In this document: positions 44,920 through 53,658 of the stretch, piece after piece
How the letters are laid out: every line of letters starts with the position of its first letter
Position numbering within the stretch: the first letter of the stretch is position 1
DNA from: an uncultured Pseudohongiella sp.
GTDB lineage: Bacteria; Pseudomonadota; Gammaproteobacteria; Pseudomonadales; Pseudohongiellaceae
DNA length: 64,000 nucleotides
NCBI GenBank assembly: GCA_951812715.1
Contig: OX638323.1
Span: 310,001-374,000, forward strand
Direction: 5' to 3'
Translations under genes and position numbers: made by a program
Notes under the pieces: generated by a model
The model's input: the letters and a program-made list of their open reading frames with translations, nothing else
What the model was told of the DNA's origin: nothing
Database searches by the model: none

Positions 44920-46137
44920 ATGTCCGGGAAATGGTTGACGGCAAGATTACTCTTGCTGGCGTTGGGATCGGGGGTGGCCGGGTTCGGGATGGCCCAGGGT
45001 ACGCCCTTCGATAGGCAGGTAACGCCTACCCAGCCATTCACGATACAGACCTTTGGGATCGATGAGGTTTTGGTTACGCCGGTGGCGACCGGGTTGGCGA
45101 ATCCGTTCGATATGGCTTTTCGCGGCAATGGCGACATTCTCGTTACCGAGCGTTATACGGGAAAGCTCAGGGTGGTCCGGGACGGGCGGCTGCTTGAGAA
45201 CGACTTGTCCGGCTTGCCGGAAGCGTATTCGGGTGAGTTCAGGGCCGGGCTGATGGCGGTTGAGGTGCATCCCGAAAACGACAGTATCGTCTATCTGACG
45301 TATACCAAGCCGATCGTGGTTGACGGTGAGCCGGAACGGACCGTGGCTCTGCTAAGAGCCCGCATTGTCGAGGACAGGCTTGCGGACGTCGAGGAAATCT
45401 TCGCGGCAAAGGGCCTCGACCGCGGCATAGCGGCTTCTCAATTGCTGTTCACGCCCGACGGGAAGTTGCTGATGTCCATCGGCGGCGCCTATGTGTATGC
45501 GGGCACCGGAGAATACGCCCAGGATCCGGCAATCCATTACGGCAAATTGTTGCGCCTGAACGATGACGGTTCGGTTCCAGCCGGCAATCCGTTTGTTGCG
45601 AACGGAGAATACCTGCCCGAGGTCTACACCGTAGGCCACCGCAACATCATCGGCCTTGCCTGGCATCCGGAAACGGGAGAATTGTGGGCTACGGAAAACG
45701 GGCCCCAGGGCGGCGACGAGGCAAATGTCATCAGGGCCGGTGAAAATTACGGCTGGCCGATCGTTTCCTACAGCCGCCAATATCGCGGCGACCGCGTTTC
45801 CGAGCGTCCATGGGACACCCGCTTCGTCGATCCGGAAGTTATCTGGTGGCCGTCGATCGCACCCGCATCGATGATTTTCTATTCCGGCGACAAGCTGCCC
45901 GAATGGCAGGGAAACATGCTGGTCGGCTCAATGATGGAAGGCCGAATCCCCGGCACGGGACATATCGAACGGATCGTATTCAATAGTCGCGGTCAGGAAA
46001 TCCGCCGCGAAAGCCTTCTCCGTCAATTGAATTCCAGAGTCACCGGCGTAGCCCAAGGCCCCGACGGTTATCTCTACGTCCTGCTGGACGAGGAAAATGG
46101 CGCCCTTTTGCGCCTGGGGAGCGCTCAGCAGAAATAA
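44920..46137 (+). CDS. PQQ-type soluble sugar dehydrogenase family protein
   Basis: 405 residues. A secreted six-bladed beta-propeller of the soluble glucose/aldose dehydrogenase family (YliI-like). Signal peptide to about GMAQ (residue 25). Propeller marks include LANPFDMAFRGNGDILVTER, HPENDSIVYLTYTKP, the conserved GHRNIIGLAWHPETGELWATENGPQGGDEAN and GENYGWPIV. The conserved His/Arg in GHRN are part of the PQQ site in characterised members. No PQQ synthesis genes are in the window, so cofactor supply is unknown. I start at the ATG at 44920 (MSGKWLTA); the open frame to 44599 runs through the repeat element. Confidence 0.9.
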   Translation: MSGKWLTARLLLLALGSGVAGFGMAQGTPFDRQVTPTQPFTIQTFGIDEVLVTPVATGLANPFDMAFRGNGDILVTERYTGKLRVVRDGRLLENDLSGLPEAYSGEFRAGLMAVEVHPENDSIVYLTYTKPIVVDGEPERTVALLRARIVEDRLADVEEIFAAKGLDRGIAASQLLFTPDGKLLMSIGGAYVYAGTGEYAQDPAIHYGKLLRLNDDGSVPAGNPFVANGEYLPEVYTVGHRNIIGLAWHPETGELWATENGPQGGDEANVIRAGENYGWPIVSYSRQYRGDRVSERPWDTRFVDPEVIWWPSIAPASMIFYSGDKLPEWQGNMLVGSMMEGRIPGTGHIERIVFNSRGQEIRRESLLRQLNSRVTGVAQGPDGYLYVLLDEENGALLRLGSAQQK

Positions 46138-46192
46138 AGGCTCAAAACGTCCCCTAGGCTCCGGTCGATTTCTGTCGGTTTCTGTATATTTT

Positions 46193-46217
46193 ATGGAGCC
46201 GTGCGGCACTCCATTTT
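46193..46217 (+). terminator. Possible terminator after the sugar dehydrogenase gene
   Basis: ATGGAG and CTCCAT form a short hairpin (46193-46214) followed by TTTT, 55 bases after the stop codon. The stem is short and the T-run weak; an A/T-rich flank on the other side means it could act in both directions. Confidence 0.35.
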
Positions 46218-46282
46218 CCGAATCAGTTTGCCAGTGAATTTTCGATTTTTACTGAGAAGATTTTTGTTCTTGACCAATTCTA

Positions 46283-46371
46283 TACCCATTGGGGAAAGAA
46301 TCTCGCTTTTGGATTCGCTACCCACTGAGTAGCCAATTGCAAGCGTATTGAAATTTAATACCCAGTGGGTA
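46283..46371. repeat. Three spaced 13-base palindrome-like motifs
   Basis: TACCCATTGGGGA (46283-46295), TACCCACTGAGTA (46319-46331) and TACCCAGTGGGTA (46359-46371) recur 36 and 40 bases apart in an AT-richer gap downstream of yoeB. The last is a perfect palindrome around one base. They could be protein-binding sites or remnants of an inserted sequence; no gene nearby explains them. Confidence 0.55.
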
Positions 46372-46396
46372 CCAAATTCCCAACTCACGTGCGAAA

Positions 46397-46651
46397 TCAA
46401 TAGTGATAGCGGCATTGCGCGATCAGAAGCCTATCGGCTTCGACGCGATACACGAGGCGGTGTTCGCGGTTTAGACGTCGTGACCACCAGCCCGACAGCG
46501 ACCCTTTCAATGGTTCGGGCTTTCCCGTTCTGCTAAAGGGCGTCCGCGAACATTCCTTGATGAGATCGTTTAGCCTGGACAGCAACTTTTGATCGAACTG
46601 TTGCCAGTGGAGGCAATCCTCCCAGGCCTTTTCATGAAATACGATCTTCAC
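46397..46651 (-). CDS. yoeB: YoeB family toxin (ribosome-dependent mRNA interferase)
   Basis: 84 residues, identical in length to E. coli YoeB. Catalytic residues are kept: Glu46 (GKPEPLK), Arg65 (REHRLVY), His83 and Tyr84 (CRYHY at the C-terminus). YoeB cuts mRNA in the ribosomal A site. It starts four bases inside the end of yefM (ATGA), the standard antitoxin-first order. No frame damage, so the pair is probably active. Confidence 0.95.
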   Translation of the reverse strand: MKIVFHEKAWEDCLHWQQFDQKLLSRLNDLIKECSRTPFSRTGKPEPLKGSLSGWWSRRLNREHRLVYRVEADRLLIAQCRYHY

Positions 46652-46902
46652 TCAATGAGGGTGTGTTCTTCGCCTTTGCCTGCGTCAAGTTCTGCAATGG
46701 CGGTGCGCAGCCTTTCCGAATTCCCGGGGCTGCGTAAAAGATAGCTTGTCTCTTCGTAGGAGGCGAAATCGTCCAGAGCAATGAGTACGACGGCAGACTT
46801 GCCGCCGCTTCGTGTGATCAGCACAGGTTCGTGGTCGCTAGCCACATCGTTAATCATTGCGGACAGATTGCGGCGAAGTTCGGTAACGGATGTAGTCTTC
46901 AT
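46648..46902 (-). CDS. yefM: YefM family antitoxin
   Basis: 84 residues, Phd/YefM family. The N-terminal DNA-binding dimer part (MKTTSVTELRRNLSAMINDV, then PVLITRSGGKSAVVLIALDDF) is followed by a toxin-binding tail (SYLLRSPGNSERLRTAIAEL). I start at ATG 46902; the frame stays open to 47025 but runs into tRNA-Ser. An operator-like palindrome sits just upstream. The pair lies right after the 3' end of tRNA-Ser, a common insertion point. Confidence 0.94.
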   Translation of the reverse strand: MKTTSVTELRRNLSAMINDVASDHEPVLITRSGGKSAVVLIALDDFASYEETSYLLRSPGNSERLRTAIAELDAGKGEEHTLIE

Positions 46903-46910
46903 GTCAAAAA

Positions 46911-46928
46911 TGTACTTGATAACGTACA
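46911..46928 (-). promoter_or_regulatory. Possible YefM-YoeB operator palindrome
   Basis: TGTAC and GTACA separated by eight bases lie 9-26 bases upstream of yefM. The E. coli yefM-yoeB operator uses TGTACA-type palindromes, so this site is probably where the YefM-YoeB complex represses its own transcription. Confidence 0.55.
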
Positions 46929-46951
46929 CGAATGCAGTAACCATGGGTATT

Positions 46952-47039
46952 TGGCGGTGAGAGAGGGATTCGAACCCTCGATGCCTTTCGACATACACAC
47001 TTTCCAGGCGTGCTCCTTCGACCACTCGGACATCTCACC
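46952..47039 (-). tRNA. tRNA-Ser (GGA anticodon)
   Basis: An 88-base class II tRNA with encoded CCA. On the minus strand it begins GGTGAGATGTCCGAG and ends in ...CTCTCACCGCCA. The anticodon loop has CTGGAAA (GGA), reading UCC/UCU. The variable arm (GTATGTCGAAAGGCATCGA area) and the T-loop GGTTCGAATCC are intact. It lies 65 bases after queF and 50 bases before yefM. Confidence 0.95.
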
Positions 47040-47104
47040 GAATTCGGTATTGTTTGCCTGCGCTTGCTTCTACGACCTCTTGATCAGTCCTTTCGTTCCG
47101 GTTG

Positions 47105-47908
47105 TTACTGTCTGGCGTCGCGCCCCATCAAATCTTCCGGCAAAACGGGATTACTGCTCCGATAGACATTGATTTCGAGCCCGCCGCGCCGGAGAAAATG
47201 CATCGACAAGTTCAGACGCTCCGGTTCGCAGACCCGAATGATGTCATGAAACGCCCGTTCGGCGCATCGTTCGTGCCAGGCTGCGTGACTGCGGTAAGCG
47301 CACAGATACGATAGCAGCCCCGCCTCATCGATCTCCCGGCCGCTATAGGCGATAGTTACGCTTGCCCAGTCCGGTTGCCCGGTCACCGGACAAATTGAAC
47401 GGAACAATTCAGTGCGTATTTTCCTGTCGCTGACCCTGTTCGCGCCGGTTACCAGCAGGCTTGTGTCGGGGCCGTCACCGGCCGCGGAAACGGCATGATG
47501 GTCGATCAGCGAAAAGTCGGCCAGCCGACAGTCGTCCGGGTAGGTAGTCAGACCCCAGATACGCACGTCGGGATTGGCGCCGCAGCATGCCGCCAGATCT
47601 GTGCGAATCAGTTCGGCGGCCTGGTCCGAATTCTCGAACCGTTCCTGATTCAGTCCGGCCAGATACAGTTTCAGCGATTTCGATTCCACCATGTTCGGCG
47701 AATCCGCGGGAAAAATCAGTTCGCCGATAAAGACATCGGGATTGCCCTCGGCGTCGAGCCAGGACAACTCGTACGCCCGCCAATGGTCCAGCCCGTGAAC
47801 GATGCGATCTTCAGTGTCGGCGACCCGCTCGCGGGGAATGGGATGCAGCAACTCGGGGGAGTACTTCTCAGGCGTCGGAACGCGTCTGCCAAGATGGCTT
47901 TCAGTCAT
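47105..47908 (-). CDS. queF: NADPH-dependent 7-cyano-7-deazaguanine reductase
   Basis: 267 residues, the long (bimodular) form typical of Gammaproteobacteria. Reduces preQ0 to preQ1 in queuosine synthesis. The catalytic Cys173 is in FRSICPVTGQPDW, with Asp180 seven residues on, as in the E. coli enzyme (Cys190/Asp197). A second module has SKSLKLYLAGLNQERF and the substrate-binding HER-type segment (WHERCAERAFHDI). It follows the ABC-2 permease gene by three bases on the same strand. queC, queD and queE are not in the window. Confidence 0.96.
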   Translation of the reverse strand: MTESHLGRRVPTPEKYSPELLHPIPRERVADTEDRIVHGLDHWRAYELSWLDAEGNPDVFIGELIFPADSPNMVESKSLKLYLAGLNQERFENSDQAAELIRTDLAACCGANPDVRIWGLTTYPDDCRLADFSLIDHHAVSAAGDGPDTSLLVTGANRVSDRKIRTELFRSICPVTGQPDWASVTIAYSGREIDEAGLLSYLCAYRSHAAWHERCAERAFHDIIRVCEPERLNLSMHFLRRGGLEINVYRSSNPVLPEDLMGRDARQ

Positions 47909-47911
47909 GAT

Positions 47912-48685
47912 TCAACTCCTGATGCCGGTTCCCCTGCGCAACAGCCAGATACATGCGCCGAACAACAGGGCGGCAAACAGGACCAGCATTGCGAAAGCCC
48001 AGGCAACGTCGATGTCGGATGTGCCGAGAATGCCGTAGCGGAAGGTATTCACCATATAGAAAATCGGATTCAACCGGGAAACGAGTTGCCAGAATGGCGG
48101 CAGCAATTCGATCGAATAGAATACTCCACCGAGATAGATCAACGGCGTCAGCACGAAAGTCGGAATAATCGATACGTCGTCGAAATTATTGGCGAACACG
48201 GCATTGATGAAGCCGCCTAGCGAGAACACCAGTGAAGTGAACAGCACCACGCCGACCGTGATCGAAAGACTGTAGAGCGGCAAATCGGCGAAAAAAAGCG
48301 AAACGAGCGTAACGATGAAACCAACGCAAAGGCCGCGCGCCATGCCGCCGACGACAAATCCGGAAAGAATGACGTAGTTGGGAATCGGCGCCACCAATAA
48401 TTCCTCGACGCTGCGCTGGAATTTCTGGCTGAAAAACGAAGACACCACGTTGGAATAGGAGTTCTGGATGACCGCCATCATGATCAGACCCGGCACGATG
48501 AATTCCATGTAGCGGTAACCGCCCATCTCGCCGATCCTGCTGCCGACCAGATTGCCGAAGATCACGAAATACAGCGATATCGTGATGACGGGTGGCAACA
48601 TGGTCTGCGACCAGATGCGCATGAATCGCCGCACTTCCTTGATGACGATGGTTTCGAAGGCTATGAGCTTGTGATTCGTATACAT
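47912..48685 (-). CDS. yadH: ABC-2 type transporter permease (YadH-like)
   Basis: 257 residues with six hydrophobic helices typical of ABC-2 permeases (IPGLIMMAVIQNSYSNVVSSFF, SVEELLVAPIPNYVILSGFVVGG, ILPTFVLTPLIYLGGVFYSI-type segments). Paired with the ATPase gene directly upstream, sharing one base (TGATG). The family exports an unknown substrate; the YadGH pair in E. coli has no agreed function. Confidence 0.88.
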   Translation of the reverse strand: MYTNHKLIAFETIVIKEVRRFMRIWSQTMLPPVITISLYFVIFGNLVGSRIGEMGGYRYMEFIVPGLIMMAVIQNSYSNVVSSFFSQKFQRSVEELLVAPIPNYVILSGFVVGGMARGLCVGFIVTLVSLFFADLPLYSLSITVGVVLFTSLVFSLGGFINAVFANNFDDVSIIPTFVLTPLIYLGGVFYSIELLPPFWQLVSRLNPIFYMVNTFRYGILGTSDIDVAWAFAMLVLFAALLFGACIWLLRRGTGIRS

Positions 48686-49620
48686 CAGCCACTCCCGTTT
48701 CCGCTTTCCCGCAAGCGCGACAGGAACAATTGCTCGAGCCGATTGGCCTTGTTGCGCATACTGAGAATGCGGATGCCGAGGCGGTCGAGTACGGCGATCG
48801 CGCTATTGATGTCGCGACCCCCGGACACCACGGCTTCGATACTGTGGGAATCCACCTTGCGCAGAACCAAACCGGGCTCTTTGTGTTCCAGATCGGCATC
48901 AAGATCGTGTTCGGTGTCAAGAATGTAAGCATGTACATCGAGTTCAAGCAGCAGTTTCTTCATGCTCGTGTTCTCGATGATGTTCCCTTCGTCGATGATC
49001 GCGATATTGCGGCAAAGTTGCTCGGCTTCCTCGAGATAGTGCGTAGTAAGCACAATGGTCGTCCCCGAACTATTGATATCGAGCAGAAAGTCCCACATCG
49101 ACCTCCGCAGTTCGATATCGACCCCGGCGGTGGGCTCGTCGAGAATCAGCAGCCGCGGCTCGTGTACCAGGGCCCGGGCGATCATCATGCGGCGCTTCAT
49201 GCCTCCGGAAAGCAATCGCGAACGAGTGTCGCGCTTTTCCCACAGGCCTAACTGCTTCAGATATTTTTCCGCTCGATGTACCGCCAGTTTGCGCGGCAGA
49301 CCGTAATAGCCGGCCTGGGTCATGACGATATCGGCCACTTTTTCGAACTGGCTGAAGTTTATTTCCTGGGGCACGACCCCCAGATCGAGCTTGGTCTGAT
49401 AGAGATGCGTATCGACATCGCGGCCGAAGATCCGCACATCTCCGCCGGTTCGCCTGACCAGCGTGGAAAGTATGCCGATGAAAGTGGACTTGCCGGCCCC
49501 GTTCGGGCCGAGCAGCGCGAAGAAATCACCCTGCTCTATCTCCAGCGAAACTCCCTTCAGCGCGGCGACGCCACTGGCGTACACCTTTTCCAGCTTGCTG
49601 ACGGATATGGCTATGGTCAT
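48685..49620 (-). CDS. yadG: ABC transporter ATP-binding protein (YadG-like)
   Basis: 311 residues. Walker A GPNGAGKST near 38-46, Q-loop VPQEIN, signature LLSGGMKRRMMIARALVH, Walker B LLILDEPTAGVD, switch His in TTHYLEEAEQL. The C-terminal 90 residues are typical of this exporter group. I start at the ATG at 49620 (MTIAISVSKLEKVYASG); upstream codons overlap the tRNA-Glu terminator. It is cotranscribed with the permease gene. Confidence 0.9.
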   Translation of the reverse strand: MTIAISVSKLEKVYASGVAALKGVSLEIEQGDFFALLGPNGAGKSTFIGILSTLVRRTGGDVRIFGRDVDTHLYQTKLDLGVVPQEINFSQFEKVADIVMTQAGYYGLPRKLAVHRAEKYLKQLGLWEKRDTRSRLLSGGMKRRMMIARALVHEPRLLILDEPTAGVDIELRRSMWDFLLDINSSGTTIVLTTHYLEEAEQLCRNIAIIDEGNIIENTSMKKLLLELDVHAYILDTEHDLDADLEHKEPGLVLRKVDSHSIEAVVSGGRDINSAIAVLDRLGIRILSMRNKANRLEQLFLSRLRESGNGSG

Positions 49621-49661
49621 GGGATCTTGTCGCTTTCGGATGCGTTGCCGGTCGCGAATGC

Positions 49662-49687
49662 AAAAAACCCGGCTGCCGCCGGGTTTT
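49662..49687 (-). terminator. Intrinsic terminator after tRNA-Glu
   Basis: A perfect 10-base stem (AAAACCCGGC / GCCGGGTTTT) around TGCC. In the direction of tRNA-Glu the hairpin is followed by a run of T, so it probably ends the tRNA transcript; it sits seven bases past the tRNA. Read the other way it would also be stable but with a shorter T-run. Confidence 0.8.
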
Positions 49688-49693
49688 CGCAAT

Positions 49694-49769
<76 letters not shown>

Positions 49770-49916
49770 ATTTCCGGTCGGCTGCCACCGTCGCGGAAAG
49801 CGGTGGATTCTAATGAAGCTTGCCGCTTGCAGTCAAGAACCCGCGTGCACTTCTCTTGACCGGTTCAAGTCTCTGTGACATGCTCATTCGTCCTGCAACT
49901 TTTGTGGAGGCGTTCC

Positions 49917-50144
49917 GTGGGCGATCGGGAATACGAGAACTCCGACCTCGAAATTGATCAGAAGCTGGTCACGGAAGGCAGCTTGCAACTTGCCGGGGAG
50001 ATACAAGTGTTGGAAGCCTGGCTGCGAGAACTCGATGCCTCCGATGAGGAAAACGAGGATATACTCGCGGTTCGCAAGTCCTACAACGATATGCTGCGCA
50101 GCAGAAGGGAAATGTTGAGCACGCTCGAAAAACAAGCCCGATAA
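49917..50144 (+). CDS. Small acidic coiled-coil protein, unknown
   Basis: 75 residues, highly charged and helical (LVTEGSLQLAGEIQVLEAWL, then DEENEDILAVRKSY). The start is a GTG at 49917 with GGAGG seven bases upstream, stronger than any ATG option; an open frame to 49875 adds nothing conserved. It precedes the dUTPase gene by 38 bases. I do not recognise the family. The clear ribosome binding site and tight spacing support a real gene. Confidence 0.6.
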   Translation: MGDREYENSDLEIDQKLVTEGSLQLAGEIQVLEAWLRELDASDEENEDILAVRKSYNDMLRSRREMLSTLEKQAR

Positions 50145-50182
50145 TCCAAGCTTCCGCAAGCAAAATTCAATCGGCGCCGCTG

Positions 50183-50842
50183 ATGCTGTCAAGGGAACAG
50201 GCTTCCGCCATGCTGTCGCTGCAAGCGGAAATGAACCAGAGAATCGATCCCGGCTGGGTGACGGCGGCTTACCCCTATCTCAGAGCGGTCATCGTCGAAG
50301 GCGCTGAAGCGATCGAACATCACGGCTGGAAATGGTGGAAGAAGCAGGAGCGCGATGTCGCCCAGTTACAGATGGAACTGGTGGATATCTGGCATTTCCT
50401 TTTGTCCGAGGTACTGCTGCGCGAGCTTGGCGATCACGAGCAGGCGTTGGCGTCGCTGATGCGATCGCTGAATGCGGAACCGACAGCCGCCGGTATCGAA
50501 TTTGACGGCAATTCCTGCCGTCTTGAACAATTGGATCTGCTGGAAAAACTTGAACTGTTAATCGGCCTTTGCGCGAGCCGCCGAGTCGAGCTTGCCGTGT
50601 TTGAGTCGATCTTGCGTGATTGCGATATGGATTGGCTCGATCTCTATCGTCAGTATGTCGGCAAGAACGTTCTCAATATGTTTCGCCAGGATCATGGATA
50701 CAAAGAGGGGTCCTACCGGAAGCTCTGGTCCGGCCGCGAGGACAATGAGTTTCTGGCGGAAATTATCGAGTCCACCGACCCGGAACAGCCGGCCTATCGT
50801 GAATTGGTATATGCGGAACTTGCGAAGCGCTATCCGAGCTAG
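50183..50842 (+). CDS. Dimeric dUTP diphosphatase
   Basis: 219 residues. An all-alpha NTP-pyrophosphohydrolase of the dimeric dUTPase type (related to MazG), which removes dUTP to keep uracil out of DNA. Metal-binding acids are in EGAEAIEHHGWKWWKK and ELVDIWHFLLSE; the C-terminal region has YRQYVGKNVLNMFRQDHGYKEG, a strong mark of the family. In most Gammaproteobacteria the trimeric Dut is the standard enzyme, but dimeric forms are known in marine groups. It is convergent with nfuA. Confidence 0.9.
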   Translation: MLSREQASAMLSLQAEMNQRIDPGWVTAAYPYLRAVIVEGAEAIEHHGWKWWKKQERDVAQLQMELVDIWHFLLSEVLLRELGDHEQALASLMRSLNAEPTAAGIEFDGNSCRLEQLDLLEKLELLIGLCASRRVELAVFESILRDCDMDWLDLYRQYVGKNVLNMFRQDHGYKEGSYRKLWSGREDNEFLAEIIESTDPEQPAYRELVYAELAKRYPS

Positions 50843-50875
50843 CCATCGCCGCTAGCCCCGCGATGCAAGCTGCCG

Positions 50876-51457
50876 TTATCGATAGTATGCGTTTTCGCGA
50901 TAGGAGTGGTCGGTTACGTCGCGAACTTCCTTCAACTGCGGTATCTGTGACAGCAACGTGTTTTCCACCCCTTGCTTGAGCGTCACGTCAACCATGCCGC
51001 AGCCCTGGCAGCCGCCGCCGAACCTGAGCACGGCGATATTTTCCTCGAAAACTTCCTCCAGCGAGACATGTCCGCCATGAGCGGCAAGGCCTGGATTGAT
51101 CTCGTTGTAGAGTATGTAATTGACTCGATCTTCGATCGAACTGTCTTCCGAGATTTTGGGCAGACGGGAATTGGGCGCCTTGATCGTCAGTTGACCGCCC
51201 ATGGAGTCCTTGGCGAAATCCACCACCGCATCTTCCAGGAAAGATATGCTCGGCTGATCGATATAAGCCTTGAAGCCCTCATACGCCTTCTCCACGTCGT
51301 CGGACTTCCATTCGCCGGGCCGGCAATAGGAAATGCAGGTCTCGGCCTGGGGGGTCCCGGCATCCAGAATAAAAATCCGCACGCCGATACCCTCGCAGTC
51401 CTGCTTGGCGAGCAATTCGGCCAAATATTCCTGCGCCGCTTCGGTGATGCTGATCAT
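50876..51457 (-). CDS. nfuA: Fe-S biogenesis protein NfuA
   Basis: 193 residues. A degenerate A-type N-terminal domain is followed by a Nfu domain whose Cys150 and Cys153 (GGGCQGCGM) carry a [4Fe-4S] cluster for transfer to client enzymes such as LipA and fumarase, both encoded in this window. Position and length match E. coli NfuA (Cys149/Cys152). I start at the ATG at 51457; a longer frame to 51607 is not conserved. Confidence 0.95.
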   Translation of the reverse strand: MISITEAAQEYLAELLAKQDCEGIGVRIFILDAGTPQAETCISYCRPGEWKSDDVEKAYEGFKAYIDQPSISFLEDAVVDFAKDSMGGQLTIKAPNSRLPKISEDSSIEDRVNYILYNEINPGLAAHGGHVSLEEVFEENIAVLRFGGGCQGCGMVDVTLKQGVENTLLSQIPQLKEVRDVTDHSYRENAYYR

Positions 51458-51579
51458 GTAATCGATTTCCCCAAGGTTCGCGCCACGATTCGGTGGATAT
51501 TCTAACTCATTGCCACTATGCTGGAAACGATCAGTGAATTTCGTTATATATTTTCGATTCAAATACAAGGAGGCAGGCA

Positions 51580-51873
51580 ATGGCGGCATATGTCGTAATC
51601 GAAGCAATCATCAAAGACAGCGATAAATTCGCGAACTACGCACAACACGCACCCGAACTCGTATCCCGTTTCGGCGGCGAATATCTGTCTGCCCGGAGCG
51701 AAACCGAGGGCCTGGAAGGCGATTGGGATAACTTGCGCCTGGCCATTCAACGCTGGCCGGATATGGCGAGCGCCCGGCGTTTCTGGAACTCCCAGGAATA
51801 CGCGGAATTGAAGAAGTTGCGTGAAGGCTCGGGGGATTTTCGCGTGGTGCTGCTGGACGGCAGCGAGCCGTAA
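51580..51873 (+). CDS. DUF1330 family protein
   Basis: 97 residues of a ferredoxin-like-fold family with no agreed function; marks are [30 protein letters not shown] and [18 protein letters not shown]. The ribosome binding site AAGGAGG is strong. It lies between the divergent nfuA and the NCS2 permease gene (45 bases), possibly cotranscribed with the latter. Confidence 0.88.
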   Translation: MAAYVVIEAIIKDSDKFANYAQHAPELVSRFGGEYLSARSETEGLEGDWDNLRLAIQRWPDMASARRFWNSQEYAELKKLREGSGDFRVVLLDGSEP

Positions 51874-51918
51874 TCACTGGTGGAATCCGTATAGCAAACC
51901 GCCTTGTTCAGCAAGCCC

Positions 51919-53658
51919 ATGGATAAAGAGGCGGGGCTTCTTTACCAGGTCGACGAACGACCTCCGGTTGGCTTGACTGTCGGGCTTGGTCTTCAGTTCG
52001 CGATATTGAACCTCGGCGGAATACTGCTTGCTCCCACAATCGTTTATCGAATTGCCGGAGCGGACGAGGCGACGCTTGCCTGGGTGGTTTTTGCCACGCT
52101 TCTCATCACCGGCGCTATTGCCGTGCTGAACGCTTTCCCCCTGGGCCGCTTCGGCGCCGGTTATGTACTGCTGACGGGCGCCGCGCCGGCAGCGGTTACC
52201 GTAAGTATCGACGCCATTGCCGCCGGAGGAGCGGCATTGCTGGCGTCTTTGATGTTCGCATCGGCGCTGTTTCAACTGGTTTTCTCATATTGGATTTCGA
52301 TGTTTCGGCGCATCATTACGCCGGTGGTTTCAGGAACCATCATGATGCTGCTTCCCGTGCCTATCATGCCGATTGCCTTCCGCAGCCTGACTGATGTTCC
52401 AGCCGGCATGCCGCAGTCGGCCGGACTTGCTTGCGCCCTGACGACGCTGGTTCTGATGATCCTAGTCGTACTCAAGGGTACGCGCAAGCTGCTCCCCTGG
52501 AATCCGCTTATTGGTATTTGCGGCGGAGCGGTTGTTGCCGGCTTTCTGGGTTTTTACGACTTTGAACAGGTCATGCAAGCTTCGTGGGTCGGCCTGCCTC
52601 CCGCCGCCTGGACCGTACCGGCGATCGATGTCGGTGCGTCGTTCTGGGCGCTGCTGCCGGCGTTTATGCTGATAACGATGTCTGGCACGATCAGCACCAT
52701 AAGTTCCTCGCTGGCGATTCAGGACGTATCCTGGCGCAAGTCACGCGCGCCGGATTTGCGCGCCACGCAAGGCGCGGTCGCGGCCAACGCCGCCGCCAAT
52801 TTTCTGGCCGGCCTCGGCGGCTCGGTGCTGCATTGGGCGCGGCCGACTACTGTCTCGATGACCAAACTTACAGGGATAGGTTCGCGATGGGTAGGATTGG
52901 CCTTCGGCGGGATTCTGGCGGCGTTCGCGTTTCTGCCCAAGATCAGCGCATTGATTCTGGCGCTGCCGGCGGCCGTGTTGTCGGCGTACCTGGTGGTCAT
53001 ACTCGCCACGGTCTTCGTGACCGGCGCCAGGATGGTCGTCGCGGCCGGCCTTGATCATCGCCAGATGATGATCGTGGGACTGTCGTTCTGGATCGGCATA
53101 GGCTGCCAATACGGATTGCTGCTGCCCGATATCCTGCCCGAATTCGCGGGCGGCGTACTGGCAAACGGACTCGCTTCGGGCGGGATGTCGGTAATTCTGC
53201 TGACCGCGATGCTTGAATTTTCGTCGGGACGACGGCGCAAACTCGAAACCGATCTTGATATATCTCGCCTGCCGGCGTTGCGCGAATTCATTAGCCGATT
53301 CGCGGCCGATTATAGCTGGCCGGCGGCGATGATCGATCGCTTGGAAGCCGTTGCCGAAGAAACGCTGTTGACCCTGAACACGGAACAGCCAGGAAAGAAA
53401 AAACCACGGCGTCTGAAAGTGATCGCCCACCGGGAAGGCGGCGCGGCAATAATCGAGTTTATTGCGAAGTCAGGCGACAGCAACATCGAAGACCGGATTT
53501 CCCTTCTGGGTGATATCGGTCCAGGGCAACAGCTTGAACGCGAAGTTTCCCTGCGCCTGTTGCGCCATCTCGCCCAGGAAGTACGTCACCGGCAATATCA
53601 CGACATGGATTTCGTGACGGTACGCGTTGAACTTCCGCAATCCAATACCGGGGGCTGA
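51919..53658 (+). CDS. NCS2 (uracil/xanthine-type) permease with extra cytosolic domain
   Basis: 579 residues. The first 430 form an NCS2 nucleobase permease with about 14 helices: ATLAWVVFATLLITGAIAVL, RFGAGYVLLTG, SFWALLPAFMLITMSGTIST and the substrate motif region HWARPTTVSMTKLTG. The last 140 residues (from LDISRLPALREFISRF) are soluble. They contain DRLEAVAEETLLTLN and a final HLAQEVRHRQYHDMDFVTVRVEL, which resemble the N-box and last strand of GHKL/RsbW-type ATPases, but the glycine-rich ATP lid is missing. Start at ATG 51919; a TTG at 51904 is also open. Substrate is not predictable. Confidence 0.85.
   Translation: MDKEAGLLYQVDERPPVGLTVGLGLQFAILNLGGILLAPTIVYRIAGADEATLAWVVFATLLITGAIAVLNAFPLGRFGAGYVLLTGAAPAAVTVSIDAIAAGGAALLASLMFASALFQLVFSYWISMFRRIITPVVSGTIMMLLPVPIMPIAFRSLTDVPAGMPQSAGLACALTTLVLMILVVLKGTRKLLPWNPLIGICGGAVVAGFLGFYDFEQVMQASWVGLPPAAWTVPAIDVGASFWALLPAFMLITMSGTISTISSSLAIQDVSWRKSRAPDLRATQGAVAANAAANFLAGLGGSVLHWARPTTVSMTKLTGIGSRWVGLAFGGILAAFAFLPKISALILALPAAVLSAYLVVILATVFVTGARMVVAAGLDHRQMMIVGLSFWIGIGCQYGLLLPDILPEFAGGVLANGLASGGMSVILLTAMLEFSSGRRRKLETDLDISRLPALREFISRFAADYSWPAAMIDRLEAVAEETLLTLNTEQPGKKKPRRLKVIAHREGGAAIIEFIAKSGDSNIEDRISLLGDIGPGQQLEREVSLRLLRHLAQEVRHRQYHDMDFVTVRVELPQSNTGG

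Noticed and set aside
46191..46415. 74-codon frame on the minus strand downstream of yoeB
   Set aside because: It overlaps the toxin end, covers the palindrome-like motifs, and has neither a ribosome binding site nor a recognisable sequence. Possible but not supported.
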